From Nocardioides_C sp963700955 (lineage in GTDB: Bacteria > Actinomycetota > Actinomycetes > Propionibacteriales > Nocardioidaceae), in NCBI GenBank assembly GCA_963700955.1, contig CAVOZH010000011.1:248001-312000 (forward strand): a stretch of 64,000 nucleotides of DNA, read 5' to 3'. This document shows positions 40,245 through 48,405 of this stretch, one piece after another. Every line of letters begins with the position of its first letter. Within the stretch, counting starts at the first letter, position 1. The notes beneath the pieces are model-generated. The model was not told where the DNA came from. It saw only the letters and a list, made by a program, of their open reading frames with translations, and made no database searches. Position numbers and translations under genes: made by a program.

Positions 40245-40781
40245 ATGCCCGAGCTGATCGCCCCTACCTCTCGCCTCCATGCCTCCTGGCTGGAGGCTCG
40301 TGACGACTGGGGCCGTGGGGTTCACCAGGACGGTGCCGGGCTACGCACCGATGACGACGTCGACACCGCCGAGGGCTTCGAGGCGTGGGTGCAGCGGCTC
40401 CACGACGACTCGGATCACTCCATCCCGACTCGAGACGGATGGGTCCACGCCACCAACTGGTGGATCCTCGAGGGCGACACGTACGTCGGCGCGATCCAGC
40501 TCCGGCACCGCCTGACCGACTTCCTCCTCGAGGCCGGCGGACACATCGGCTACGGCATCCGCCCGTCGGCCCGGAGGCGCGGCTACGCCACGTGGGGTCT
40601 GGGGGCAGTCCTGCCCGAGGCACGCGCGCTCGGGCTGGACCGGGTCCTCCTGACCTGCGACCCCGACAACGTCGCTTCAGCACGCACGATCGAGCACCAC
40701 GGCGGCGTGCTCGAGGACGTCCGCGACACCGAGGTCGGCCGCAAGCGCCGCTACTGGATCACGCTCAGCCCGACCGACTAG
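40245..40781 (+). CDS. GNAT-family N-acetyltransferase
   Basis: The 178-aa protein shows GHIGYGIRPSARRRGYATWGLGAVLPEA (acetyl-CoA pyrophosphate loop RRRGYA) and NVASARTIEHHGGVLED, as in RimJ-like or YesJ-like GNATs. Its 3' end overlaps the convergent paaN gene by 4 nt. The substrate is unknown. Confidence 0.85.
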   Translation: MPELIAPTSRLHASWLEARDDWGRGVHQDGAGLRTDDDVDTAEGFEAWVQRLHDDSDHSIPTRDGWVHATNWWILEGDTYVGAIQLRHRLTDFLLEAGGHIGYGIRPSARRRGYATWGLGAVLPEARALGLDRVLLTCDPDNVASARTIEHHGGVLEDVRDTEVGRKRRYWITLSPTD

Positions 40782-42448
40782 ATGTGGCGGCGGGACTGGA
40801 TGATGCGGAACCGCGAGGCCACGTAGGCGGTGTCGGTGTACGACGAGTTGGCCGCCGGGTTGGCGCCGGTGCCGTGGAAGTCGGAGAACGCCGCGGACTG
40901 GTTCACGAAGACCTGGCCCGTGAGGTTCTCCGACAGCGCCACACCCGCGTCGAGCGCGGCGTCGCGCATCGAGTCGATCACCGCCGGCGACGTGCTGTAC
41001 ACCGCGGCGGTCATGGCCCCGTGCTCCATGACGGTACGGCGGAAGAGGTCGATCGACTCGTCGGTGCCGGAGGTCTCGATGAGGTACGCGACGGGGCCGA
41101 AGCACTCGCTCTCGTAGACGTCCGCGTCCTTGGAGGTCAGAGCCACCAGGGTCGGCGTACGCACCACCGCTCCCTCGAACGCCGGGTGCTGGACCTCGCG
41201 GGACTCCACGAGCACCCGACCACGGGAACCGACCGCGTCGAGGCGCGCCAGCACCCCGTCGTTCACGACCCCGCCGAGGAGCTCGACCGCGCGGGCGTCG
41301 TCACCGAGCAGCTTGCCGAGAGCGGCACCGATCCCCGCAGCGACGTCGTCGACGGACTTGTGTCCTTCATCGGTCTCGACCCCCGCGGCGGGGAGGTAGA
41401 CGTTCTGGGGCGCGGTGCACATCTGGCCGGTGTAGAGGGAGAACGAGAAGGCGAGGTTCATGCACAGACCGCGGAAGCTGTCGGTCGAGTCGACGACGAC
41501 GGTGTTCACGCCGGCCTTCTCGGTGAACACGACGGCCTGACGGGCGTTCCCCTCGAGCCAGTCGCCGAAGGCGTTGGAGCCGGTGAAGTCGATCAGCTTC
41601 ACCTCGGGCCGCACCGCGAGCACCGCGGCGAGGCGGTCCGCCGGGTCCTCGGCTGCGAGGGTCACCAAGTTCGGGTCGAAGCCGGCCTCCAGCAGTACCT
41701 CCTGCGCGACCTGCACCGTGATCGCCAGCGGGAGCACCGCACCCGGGTGCGGCTTCACGACGACGGGGTTCCCGCAGGCGAGGGAGGCGAACAGGCCGGG
41801 CCAGGAGTTCCAGGTCGGGAAGGTGTTGCAGCCGATCACCAGCGCGACACCGCGCGGCACGATCGTGAACGTCTTCTCCATCCGGAGGGGCTCGCCCTTG
41901 GCCGGCTTCTCCCAGACCGCCTTGGCGGGGACGCGGGTCATCTCCTCGTAGGCGTACGCGACGGACTCGAGCGCCCGGTCGAGCGCGTGGGCGCCACCGG
42001 CCTGGAAGGCCATCACGAAGGCCTGGCCCGAGGTGTGCTGCACGGCGTTGGCGAGCTCGAAGATCCGCCCGTGCAGCCGGTGCAGGATCTCCAGGCACAC
42101 CCCGACACGAGCCTCGGGGCCCGCGTCACGGAACGCCTTCATGCCAGCGCGGGAAGCGGCGATCAGGTCGTCGACCCCGGCCTCGGTCACGCGGGGGTAG
42201 GACACCCCGAGGTGGAAGCCGAACGGCGACTTCTCGGTCGCGACCGTCCCGGATGCGCCCGGCGTGGACAGAGGGAACACCGAGCCGAGCAGCGCCTCGA
42301 ACGCCGCCTTCCCGGAGGGGGCCGCGTCCTCGCCGTACACGCGCGGCGACGGGCTCTCGTCGAAGGCGGAGAAGTACTCGCGCGACCGCGTCGCGGCGGC
42401 AGCCTTCTCGAGCATCTCGCGGTGTCGTTCGAAGAGTTCGTGGCTCAT
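40778..42448 (-). CDS. paaN: PaaN-type aldehyde dehydrogenase (phenylacetic acid degradation)
   Basis: The 556-aa protein matches PaaN, with aldehyde dehydrogenase elements GCNTFPTWNSWPGL, KPHPGAVLPLA, DFTGSNAFGDWLE, VFTEKAG (catalytic Glu region) and LYTGQMCTAPQNVY (catalytic Cys). The C-terminus GQVFVNQSAAFSDFHGTGANPAANSSYTD is PaaN-specific. ATG 42448 follows GAGGACC. PaaN is thought to act in ring-cleavage product oxidation; no other paa ring-oxygenase genes are in the window except the PaaI-like thioesterase 1.5 kb away. Confidence 0.88.
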   Translation of the reverse strand: MSHELFERHREMLEKAAAATRSREYFSAFDESPSPRVYGEDAAPSGKAAFEALLGSVFPLSTPGASGTVATEKSPFGFHLGVSYPRVTEAGVDDLIAASRAGMKAFRDAGPEARVGVCLEILHRLHGRIFELANAVQHTSGQAFVMAFQAGGAHALDRALESVAYAYEEMTRVPAKAVWEKPAKGEPLRMEKTFTIVPRGVALVIGCNTFPTWNSWPGLFASLACGNPVVVKPHPGAVLPLAITVQVAQEVLLEAGFDPNLVTLAAEDPADRLAAVLAVRPEVKLIDFTGSNAFGDWLEGNARQAVVFTEKAGVNTVVVDSTDSFRGLCMNLAFSFSLYTGQMCTAPQNVYLPAAGVETDEGHKSVDDVAAGIGAALGKLLGDDARAVELLGGVVNDGVLARLDAVGSRGRVLVESREVQHPAFEGAVVRTPTLVALTSKDADVYESECFGPVAYLIETSGTDESIDLFRRTVMEHGAMTAAVYSTSPAVIDSMRDAALDAGVALSENLTGQVFVNQSAAFSDFHGTGANPAANSSYTDTAYVASRFRIIQSRRHI

Positions 42449-42543
42449 GCGGAGGTCCTCGTCCCGGGGGTCGCCCGTTATGACAGGTGGCTGCAGATCA
42501 GGCGTCAGTGTGTCACATGCCGCGGCGTCGCGGGAGTGCCTCA

Positions 42544-42549
42544 TAGGGT
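42544..42549 (+). promoter_or_regulatory. -10 element (TAGGGT), leaderless kinase gene
   Basis: TAGGGT ends 6 nt before GTG 42556. Confidence 0.6.
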
Positions 42550-42555
42550 GAGCCC

Positions 42556-43428
42556 GTGAGGTCCCGGAAGAACGCGCCGCTGCACCTGCGACTCGTCCTC
42601 TTCAACGGCCTCGTCTTCGCCTTCGGGGTGCTCGCGATGTCCCTCGCCCCCGAGGGCCACCACGGCGTCACCGCTCTCGCCACCCTGCTCGTCGGCGTCG
42701 CCTTGATCGTTGCGGTCAACACCCGCCACCTCCGCCAGAGCCTCACCCCGCTGCTGGCCGCCATGGGCGCACTGCGCGGCCGCTGGGAGAGCGAGCGGCG
42801 CGCGGTCACCGCGCGGTCGATGGCCAGCAAGGAGTACGACGGGCAGCGGATGGCCGCGGAGCTGCACGCCAACGTCGGGAACAACCTCGCCGCGGCGCTG
42901 GTGGCGTTGAAGAAGGCGATCGACCACGCCCCACCTGAGCTCGCCGCCGAGCTCCGGTCCGTGCAGCACACCACCCAGACGAGCCTCGTGGAGATGCGCA
43001 GGATCAGCCGCCCGCTGCGCCCCGAGATGCTCGAGGACCTCGGCCTCCAGAGCGCCTTGTCGAGACTCGGGACGAACCTCACCGAGCGAAACCCCCGGAT
43101 CAAGCTCCACCGAAGGCTCGAGGGACCGTTCCGCGGCATCGACGAGGAGACCGAGCTCGTCGTGTACCGGGTGGCCGAGGAGGCCCTGGCCAACATCGCC
43201 CGGCACGCCGACGCAACGCGGGTCGAGCTGTCGCTGGTGCACGAGCGGGACGTCGTCGTACTCCGGGTCGTCGACAACGGGGTGGGCGTCGGCAGACATC
43301 CCGAGCGCACCGGCATCCTCAGCATGCGCGAGCGGGCAGCCCTCGTGGGCGGAGACCTCTTCGTCGGCCCGGGCGACGGCGGCGGCACCGAGCTGCGGCT
43401 CGAGGTCCCGGCGTACCCCGCCGTGTGA
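42556..43428 (+). CDS. Orphan NarL-class sensor histidine kinase-like protein
   Basis: The 290-aa protein has two membrane segments (10-30, 38-55), a coiled HisKA_3-like region with H104 in MAAELHANVGNNLAAAL, and an HATPase domain with EEALANIARHADA (N box), VVDNGVGVG (G1) and GILSMRERAALVGG (G2). The residue after the phospho-acceptor His is Ala rather than the usual Asp/Glu, so phosphotransfer may be weak. No response regulator gene is adjacent. The partner and signal are unknown. Confidence 0.82.
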   Translation: MRSRKNAPLHLRLVLFNGLVFAFGVLAMSLAPEGHHGVTALATLLVGVALIVAVNTRHLRQSLTPLLAAMGALRGRWESERRAVTARSMASKEYDGQRMAAELHANVGNNLAAALVALKKAIDHAPPELAAELRSVQHTTQTSLVEMRRISRPLRPEMLEDLGLQSALSRLGTNLTERNPRIKLHRRLEGPFRGIDEETELVVYRVAEEALANIARHADATRVELSLVHERDVVVLRVVDNGVGVGRHPERTGILSMRERAALVGGDLFVGPGDGGGTELRLEVPAYPAV

Positions 43429-43433
43429 GGTGG

Positions 43434-43439
43434 CAGGCT
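43434..43439 (+). promoter_or_regulatory. Weak -10 element (CAGGCT) before GNAT gene
   Basis: CAGGCT ends 6 nt before GTG 43446; it deviates from TAnnnT at the first base. Confidence 0.35.
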
Positions 43440-43445
43440 GGTCCC

Positions 43446-43922
43446 GTGCCCAAGCTCCGCCGCATCGAACAAGCCGACCACGCGCAGGTGCTCGCCCTCA
43501 ACGAGGCGAACGTCGAAGCCCTCGCCCCGATGGACGAGGCCCGCCTGGTCGAGCTCGACCGGCTCGCCGACCGGTTCGACGCGATCGACGTGGACGGCGA
43601 GTTCGGAGGCTTCGTCATCACCTTCGGCCCCGGGTCGTCGTACGACTCCGAGAACTACCGGTGGTTCTCCGAGCGCCACCGCGACTTCTACTACCTCGAC
43701 CGCATCGTGCTGGCAGAGGAGCACCGCCGTCAGGGCCTCGGCACCTTCGTGTACGACGAGCTCGAGCACGTCGCGCGGAGGTACGGCCGTCTCGGACTCG
43801 AGGTCAACCTCGTGCCCCGCAACGACATCTCCCTCGCCTTCCACGACCGGAGGGGGTACGTCGAGGTCGGCCGCCTCGGCGACGAGGCCCACCTGGTCTC
43901 GCTCATGGAGAAGCACCTGTGA
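43446..43922 (+). CDS. GNAT-family N-acetyltransferase (predicted)
   Basis: The 158-aa protein has DFYYLDRIVLAEEHRRQGLGTFVYDELEHVA, a canonical Q/RxxGxG/A acetyl-CoA loop, and ISLAFHDRRGYVEVGRL at the C-terminus. GTG 43446 is the likely start. It overlaps the PaaI-like gene by 4 nt (GTGA), starting a run of overlapping genes. Confidence 0.85.
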   Translation: MPKLRRIEQADHAQVLALNEANVEALAPMDEARLVELDRLADRFDAIDVDGEFGGFVITFGPGSSYDSENYRWFSERHRDFYYLDRIVLAEEHRRQGLGTFVYDELEHVARRYGRLGLEVNLVPRNDISLAFHDRRGYVEVGRLGDEAHLVSLMEKHL

Positions 43923-44353
43923 CGGGCGACCCGCAGCAGACGGCGCGTCGCAGCGCGGAGGCGATGTGGGCCGGTGACGCGGCGAGCCAGGGACTCGGGA
44001 TGCGCATCGTCGAGGTCGGACCCGGCACGGCCACGCTGGAGATGACCGTGCGCGAGGACATGGTCAACGGCCACGGGATCGGGCACGGAGGTTTCACGTT
44101 CACGCTGGCCGACTCGGCGTTCGCGTTCGCCTGCAACAGCTACAACCGCAGCACCGTGGCCTACAAGTGCGAGGTCACCTTCCTCGCGCCGACACGCCTC
44201 GGCGACGTGCTCACCGCGAGCGCGACCGAGCGCTGCCGCGAGGGCCGCGACGGCACCTACGACGTGGAGGTCCGCAACGGCGCAGGTGTGGTCGCGCGGT
44301 TCGTGGGCAACAGCAAGGAGATCCGCGGCTCGCTCTACGAGGAGGACTCCTGA
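43919..44353 (+). CDS. paaI: PaaI-like hotdog thioesterase
   Basis: The 144-aa protein has VREDMVNGHGIGHGGFTFTLADSAFAFACN, the hotdog helix with the PaaI HGG-x10-D signature, and the strand TVAYKCEVTFLAP. PaaI hydrolyses ring-hydroxylated phenylacetyl-CoA and stalled intermediates, and paaN lies just upstream in opposite orientation. GTG 43919 overlaps the previous stop, and its stop overlaps the next start (TGATG). Confidence 0.88.
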   Translation: MTGDPQQTARRSAEAMWAGDAASQGLGMRIVEVGPGTATLEMTVREDMVNGHGIGHGGFTFTLADSAFAFACNSYNRSTVAYKCEVTFLAPTRLGDVLTASATERCREGRDGTYDVEVRNGAGVVARFVGNSKEIRGSLYEEDS

Positions 44354-45354
44354 TGGGACTCACCGTCGCCGTCACCGGCCCCACCGGCGAGATCGGCATC
44401 CCCGCCGTCGACGCGCTCGAGAGGGAGCCCGAGGTGGAGCGGATCATCGGCATGGCGCGCCGGTCCTTCGACCCCACCTCCTACGGCTGGGTCAAGACGG
44501 AGTACCGCCAGGGCGACATCCTCGACCGCGACGCCGTGGCGGACCTCGTCCGCGACGCCGACGTCGTCGTGCACCTCGCCTACCTGATCATGGGCTCGCG
44601 TGCCCAGAGCCGCCTGGTCAACCTCGACGGGACGCGCAACGTCTTCGAGGCCACGGTCGCCGCCGACCGGCCGAAGCGGCTCGTCTACACGTCCTCGGTC
44701 GCCGCCTACGGCTACCACCCCGACAACCCCCAGCCGCTCACCGAAGGCGTGCCGACCCGCGGCTCGAAGGAGCACTACTACTCGCAGCAGAAGGCGGAGT
44801 GCGAGGAGCTGCTGCGGGAGTGCACCGCCGGGAGCGATCTCGAGGTGTACGTCCTGCGTCCCTGCATCGTCGCCGGGCCGCAGGCGACGGCGCTCGCCGA
44901 CACGATGCCCTGGCGCCAGGTCGCCGAGAAGCTTCCAGCGGTCGTCCGCACGGCGCTGGCGAGGGTGCCGGGGCTCCGCATGGTCGTGCCCGACCCCGGC
45001 AGCCCGCTCCAGCTGGTCCACCACGACGACGTGGCCACCGCGATCGCGGCGACGACGGTCGGGCGCGGCGAGCCGGGGGCCTACAACCTGGCGGGCGACG
45101 GCACCGTGACGTTCGGTGACGTGGCGAACGCCCTCGGCGCCCGGCCGGTGCCGGTACCTCGCTCGGCGGCCGTGCTGGCGTCCGAGGTGGTCGGGAAGCT
45201 GCCCTGGGTGCCGTCCATGGCCGAGTGGATCCACGTCGCCCGCACCCCGGTGCTGATGGACACCACTCGGGCCAAGGCCCAGCTCGGCTGGCGCCCCGCG
45301 CACACGGCCGCCGAGACCCTGGCCGAGATGGCCGCCGCGGTCCACGTCAGGTGA
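44353..45354 (+). CDS. NAD-dependent epimerase/dehydratase-family protein
   Basis: The 333-aa extended SDR starts with TVAVTGPTGEIGIPAVDAL (an atypical GxxGxxG in GPTGEIG), then VVHLAYLIMG, TSSVAAYGYHPDN and YYSQQKAECEE (YxxxK). The C-terminal TRAKAQLGWRPAHTAAETL is typical of sugar-epimerase-like SDRs. The gene overlaps the PaaI-like stop by one base. The substrate is unknown. Confidence 0.87.
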   Translation: MGLTVAVTGPTGEIGIPAVDALEREPEVERIIGMARRSFDPTSYGWVKTEYRQGDILDRDAVADLVRDADVVVHLAYLIMGSRAQSRLVNLDGTRNVFEATVAADRPKRLVYTSSVAAYGYHPDNPQPLTEGVPTRGSKEHYYSQQKAECEELLRECTAGSDLEVYVLRPCIVAGPQATALADTMPWRQVAEKLPAVVRTALARVPGLRMVVPDPGSPLQLVHHDDVATAIAATTVGRGEPGAYNLAGDGTVTFGDVANALGARPVPVPRSAAVLASEVVGKLPWVPSMAEWIHVARTPVLMDTTRAKAQLGWRPAHTAAETLAEMAAAVHVR

Positions 45355-45363
45355 CCCACCCGG

Positions 45364-45369
45364 CAGAAT
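45364..45369 (+). promoter_or_regulatory. Weak -10 element (CAGAAT) before the carboxyltransferase gene
   Basis: CAGAAT ends 7 nt before ATG 45377 and overlaps the alternative ATG 45368. Confidence 0.4.
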
Positions 45370-45376
45370 GAGCCGA

Positions 45377-46879
45377 ATGAGCGAGCGACTCTCCGCAACC
45401 GAGCTGATCGACCTCGTCCTCGACGAAGGGTCGTGGACCTCCTGGGACACCCCGCCCGTCCGCGGACCGATCTCCGACGCCTACGCCGCCGAGCTGTGCG
45501 CCGCCGAGGAGAAGACCGGGCTCGACGAGTCGGTGATCACCGGTGAGGGCCTCATGCACGGACGGCGCGTGGCGGTCGTGGCCTGTGAGTTCCGGTTCCT
45601 CGCCGGCTCCATCGGGGTCGCCTCCGCGGAGCGTCTTGTCGTGGCCATCGAGCGCGCGACCGCCCAGGGCCTTCCGCTGCTCGCCGCACCGGTCTCGGGC
45701 GGGACGCGCATGCAGGAGGGGACGGTCGCCTTCATGCAGATGGTCAAGATCTCCGCGGCCATCGCCGCCCACAAGAGCGCGGGACTGCCTTACCTGGTGT
45801 ACCTGCGCAACCCCACGACCGGTGGCGTCATGGCCTCGTGGGGCTCGCTCGGCCACGTGACGGTCGCGGAGCCCGGCGCGCTCGTGGGCTTCCTCGGCCC
45901 CCGCGTGTACGAGGCGTTGTACGACAAGCCGTTCCCCCAGGGCGTGCAGACCTCGGAGAACCTGTACGCCCACGGCCTGGTCGACGCCGTCGTACCTCCC
46001 TCCGAGATCGCCGCCATCCTCGACCGGGCCCTGACGGTGCTGCTGGCGCCGCAGACCGCACTCGGCGAGATCCCCAACCCCGTGGACGAGGACGTGCCCG
46101 ACGTCGACACGTGGGACTCGATCACCCGGTCGAGGCGGCCCGAGCGCCCGGGCGTGCGACGGCTGCTGAGGTACGCCGCCACCGACGTCATCCCGCTGAA
46201 CGGCACCGGGCAGGGCGAGTCCGACCCGGGCCTGCTGATCGCCCTGGCACGGTTCGGGGGGTCACCGTGCGTCTTCCTCGGCCAGGACCGTCGGGGGCAG
46301 ACCAAGGCCCACCCCCTCGGGCCCGGCGCACTGCGCGAGGCACGCCGAGGGATGCGGCTGGCGGCCGAGCTCGGCCTGCCGCTGATGACGGTCATCGACA
46401 CCCCGGGTGCGGCACTGTCGGTGGAGGCGGAGGAGGGCGGCCTCGCCGGTGAGATCGCACGATGCCTGGCCGACCTGGTGACGCTCGACGCGCCGACACT
46501 GACCCTCCTGCTGGGTGAGGGCACCGGAGGTGGCGCGCTGGCGCTGCTGCCGACCGACCGCGTGATCGCGGCCCAGCATGCCTGGCTCTCACCGCTCCCG
46601 CCCGAGGGCGCGAGCGCCATCGTGCACCGCGACCTGGACCACGCGCCCGACATGGCCCGCGCTCAGGGCGTGCGCGCCCTCGACATGCGCGCGGCCGGGA
46701 TCGTCGACCGGATCGTCGTGGAGAAGCCGGACGCCGCCGACGAGCCCGAGGAGTTCTGTGCCCGCCTCGGTGACGTCCTGCGCTACGAGCTCGCGGAGCT
46801 CTGGCAGCGTGACCGCTCGAGCCTGGTCGCCAGCAGGACAGCGCGCTACCAGAAGATCGGACGTCCCGCAGCGGAATGA
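45377..46879 (+). CDS. accD3: Acetyl/acyl-CoA carboxylase carboxyltransferase (AccD3-like, beta-alpha fused)
   Basis: The 500-aa protein joins a beta-type half (VACEFRFLAGSIGVASAERLVVAIERA, PVSGGTRMQEGTVAFMQM, PTTGGVMASWGSLGH) and an alpha-type half (GQDRRGQTKAHPLGPGALREARRGMRLA, IDTPGAALS, LLLGEGTGGGALALLP). It lacks the N-terminal zinc finger of E. coli AccD. Length and order match mycobacterial AccD3. It transfers carboxyl from biotin to an acyl-CoA; which acyl-CoA and which biotin subunit are unknown, and no accA/biotin gene is adjacent. ATG 45377 is preferred over 45368. Confidence 0.88.
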   Translation: MSERLSATELIDLVLDEGSWTSWDTPPVRGPISDAYAAELCAAEEKTGLDESVITGEGLMHGRRVAVVACEFRFLAGSIGVASAERLVVAIERATAQGLPLLAAPVSGGTRMQEGTVAFMQMVKISAAIAAHKSAGLPYLVYLRNPTTGGVMASWGSLGHVTVAEPGALVGFLGPRVYEALYDKPFPQGVQTSENLYAHGLVDAVVPPSEIAAILDRALTVLLAPQTALGEIPNPVDEDVPDVDTWDSITRSRRPERPGVRRLLRYAATDVIPLNGTGQGESDPGLLIALARFGGSPCVFLGQDRRGQTKAHPLGPGALREARRGMRLAAELGLPLMTVIDTPGAALSVEAEEGGLAGEIARCLADLVTLDAPTLTLLLGEGTGGGALALLPTDRVIAAQHAWLSPLPPEGASAIVHRDLDHAPDMARAQGVRALDMRAAGIVDRIVVEKPDAADEPEEFCARLGDVLRYELAELWQRDRSSLVASRTARYQKIGRPAAE

Positions 46880-46887
46880 CCGTTTTG

Positions 46888-46916
46888 TTGACAACCTGTT
46901 GACGAGGGCGGAATGT
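46888..46916 (+). promoter_or_regulatory. Sigma-70-type promoter TTGACA-N17-GAATGT
   Basis: A consensus -35 (46888-46893) and a weak -10 (46911-46916) lie 9 nt after the carboxyltransferase stop, pointing away from it toward no plus-strand gene. TTGTTGACAAC around the -35 is itself an inverted repeat. Confidence 0.5.
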
Positions 46917-46922
46917 CCGAAT

Positions 46923-47098
46923 GTTCTTGTATCCGAGGCTTTGGCCTGCTGTGCACCCTTTGAGTCGGCTCGGCCCCTAGATTTGAGTCATCAAGCCGGG
47001 GGAAAACGGCAAGGTGGGTTCTCCGGACGGATGGGGGTCCGTCAGGGAACAGCAGGTCCAGCTCGCGCAGGGTCCGAGGCGTCCTCCCACGCCTCGGA
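46923..47098 (+). ncRNA. Candidate intergenic small RNA
   Basis: Between the promoter at 46888-46916 and the terminator hairpin at 47073-47098 lie about 175 nt with no convincing gene. The segment holds GACGGA-TGGGGG-TCCGTC and CCCC...GGGG pairings. It would read into the 3' end of the convergent GntR gene. A 16-codon ORF with two Cys (MSECSCIRGFGLLC, ATG 46913) lies at its 5' end and could be a leader peptide if the start site is slightly upstream. No known RNA family is recognised. Confidence 0.35.
47073..47098. terminator. Hairpin between carboxyltransferase/ncRNA and GntR gene
   Basis: TCCGAGGCGT pairs with ACGCCTCGGA (10 bp) around CCTCCC. Confidence 0.7.
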
Positions 47099-47111
47099 TC
47101 CGCGTGAGGGA

Positions 47112-47768
47112 TCAGGCCGAGGAAGAACGCGCGAGGGCGATCGCCCACTGCAGGTGCGCGTTCAACACCTCGATGAACGCGTCCTCGTCGTCACCTTGAA
47201 GCTTCTCGATGATCCCGTCGTGCTCCGCGATCGCGGCATCCATCCGGTCCGAGCGGCCCCGGACCATCGCCGAGGTGAACAACGTCTGCCGCTCACGCAG
47301 CGACCGGTACATCTCCGACAGCACCGTGTTGCGTGCCCCGTCGACGATGATCTCGTGGAACCTCCGGTCGGCATCGGTGAAGCCGGCGGTGTCGCGCTCA
47401 CGGCGGCGCCGCTTCATCTCCTCGTGCACCCGGAGCAGCTCGGGAAGGAACTGCGAGCGGTTCTCGAAGGACCGCGCCGCGGTGTAGTTCTCCACGAGGA
47501 TCCGCGCCTCGAGCACGTCCTCCATCTCCTGCTGGCTGAATGACGCGACCACGGCTCCACGCCCCGGCACGATCCGCACCAAGCCCTCGGCCTCGAGCCT
47601 CAGCAGGGCCTCACGCACCGGGCTGCGACCCAGGCCGACCTCGCCGGCCAGGGACGTCACGGTGACCGCCTCACCCGCGGCGTACACCGCGTTGAGGATC
47701 GCCCACTTGGCGAAGTCGTAGGCACGCTGCGCCGCGTTGGCGCGAGGCGGGCGGGTGGAGGAGCGCAT
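47112..47768 (-). CDS. GntR-family (FadR/FCD) regulator
   Basis: The 218-aa protein has a winged helix (about 10-80; VTSLAGEVGLGRSPVREALLRLEAEGLVRIVPGRGAVVASFS) and an FCD effector domain with the metal-binding pattern ADRRFHEIIVDGARN and DAAIAEHDGIIEKL. FCD regulators sense carboxylates or acyl compounds. It is convergent with the carboxyltransferase gene and upstream of it on the other strand lies TTGTTGACAAC (46885-46895), a possible target. GAGGG precedes the ATG. Confidence 0.88.
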   Translation of the reverse strand: MRSSTRPPRANAAQRAYDFAKWAILNAVYAAGEAVTVTSLAGEVGLGRSPVREALLRLEAEGLVRIVPGRGAVVASFSQQEMEDVLEARILVENYTAARSFENRSQFLPELLRVHEEMKRRRRERDTAGFTDADRRFHEIIVDGARNTVLSEMYRSLRERQTLFTSAMVRGRSDRMDAAIAEHDGIIEKLQGDDEDAFIEVLNAHLQWAIALARSSSA

Positions 47769-47795
47769 GGTCCCTCAATCGTAGGGAGTGCTCGA

Positions 47796-48335
47796 TCAGC
47801 CTCGCAGGAGAGTGTGCATGAGAGCCGAAACCTTGACATCGAGCTCCTCCCGGGGCACTCCCGTGGCTCGGACGACGAAGTCCGCGAACACCCTCCAGCC
47901 CAGCATCAGGCATGCGGCGGCGCCCGTCGTACCCAGCTCCCCGCCCTGCTCGCCCACCGCCGCAGCGAAGAGCTCGGTGGTCGGGGCGGTCCCCTCACCG
48001 GCCAGGTCGGGGTCGTCGAGGACGACGCGCGCGAGGGTCGTCCAGTACGCCGGATGCTCGGCGAGGACCGCGAGCGCGTGTACGACGGCCGGCTCGCCGT
48101 CCCGCGAGCGGCGCCGGATCTCGTCGGCGATCGCCGCCGACTGCACATGGAGGGCCTGACGGACGATCTCCTCCTTGGTCCCGAAGTGGCGGTGCACCAG
48201 CGCGTGGTTCACGCCGGCGCGCTCGGCGACCTGGCGCACCGACAAGGTGTGGGGGCCGGCCTCGGCGAGCAGCGCGACGGTCGCCTCGAGGACAGCCGCC
48301 ATGACGGCCTCGCGGCCTCGCGGAGAGCTGTTCAT
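47796..48335 (-). CDS. TetR-family regulator
   Basis: The 179-aa protein has an N-terminal TetR domain: VLEATVALLAEAGPHTLSVRQVAERAGVNHALVHRHFGTKEEIV. The C-terminal ligand domain is short and contains TTGAAACLMLGWRVFADFVVRA. It is divergent from a two-gene operon (secreted propeller, SDR). Two inverted-repeat operators lie in the 70-nt gap, one over its own leaderless -10 (TACAGT 48342-48347, 6 nt before ATG), so it very likely represses itself and the operon. Confidence 0.9.
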   Translation of the reverse strand: MNSSPRGREAVMAAVLEATVALLAEAGPHTLSVRQVAERAGVNHALVHRHFGTKEEIVRQALHVQSAAIADEIRRRSRDGEPAVVHALAVLAEHPAYWTTLARVVLDDPDLAGEGTAPTTELFAAAVGEQGGELGTTGAAACLMLGWRVFADFVVRATGVPREELDVKVSALMHTLLRG

Positions 48336-48343
48336 CGAGCCAC

Positions 48344-48387
48344 TGTAACCGAGTGGTTACAATCCGGTGTCGTAACCGCCTGGTTAC
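48344..48387. promoter_or_regulatory. Two TetR operators, GTAACC-N4-GGTTAC
   Basis: TGTAACCGAGTGGTTACA (48344-48361) and GTAACCGCCTGGTTAC (48372-48387) are perfect inverted repeats with 27 bp between centres, in the divergent tetR/propeller promoter region. The first overlaps the tetR -10. Confidence 0.8.
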
Positions 48388-48405
48388 AGAGTCGTTGGAG
48401 GCTGC

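Noticed and set aside
42544..42549. paaN starting further upstream at 42544
   Set aside because: The extra residues are not PaaN-like, would cover the kinase promoter, and ATG 42448 has a good ribosome site.
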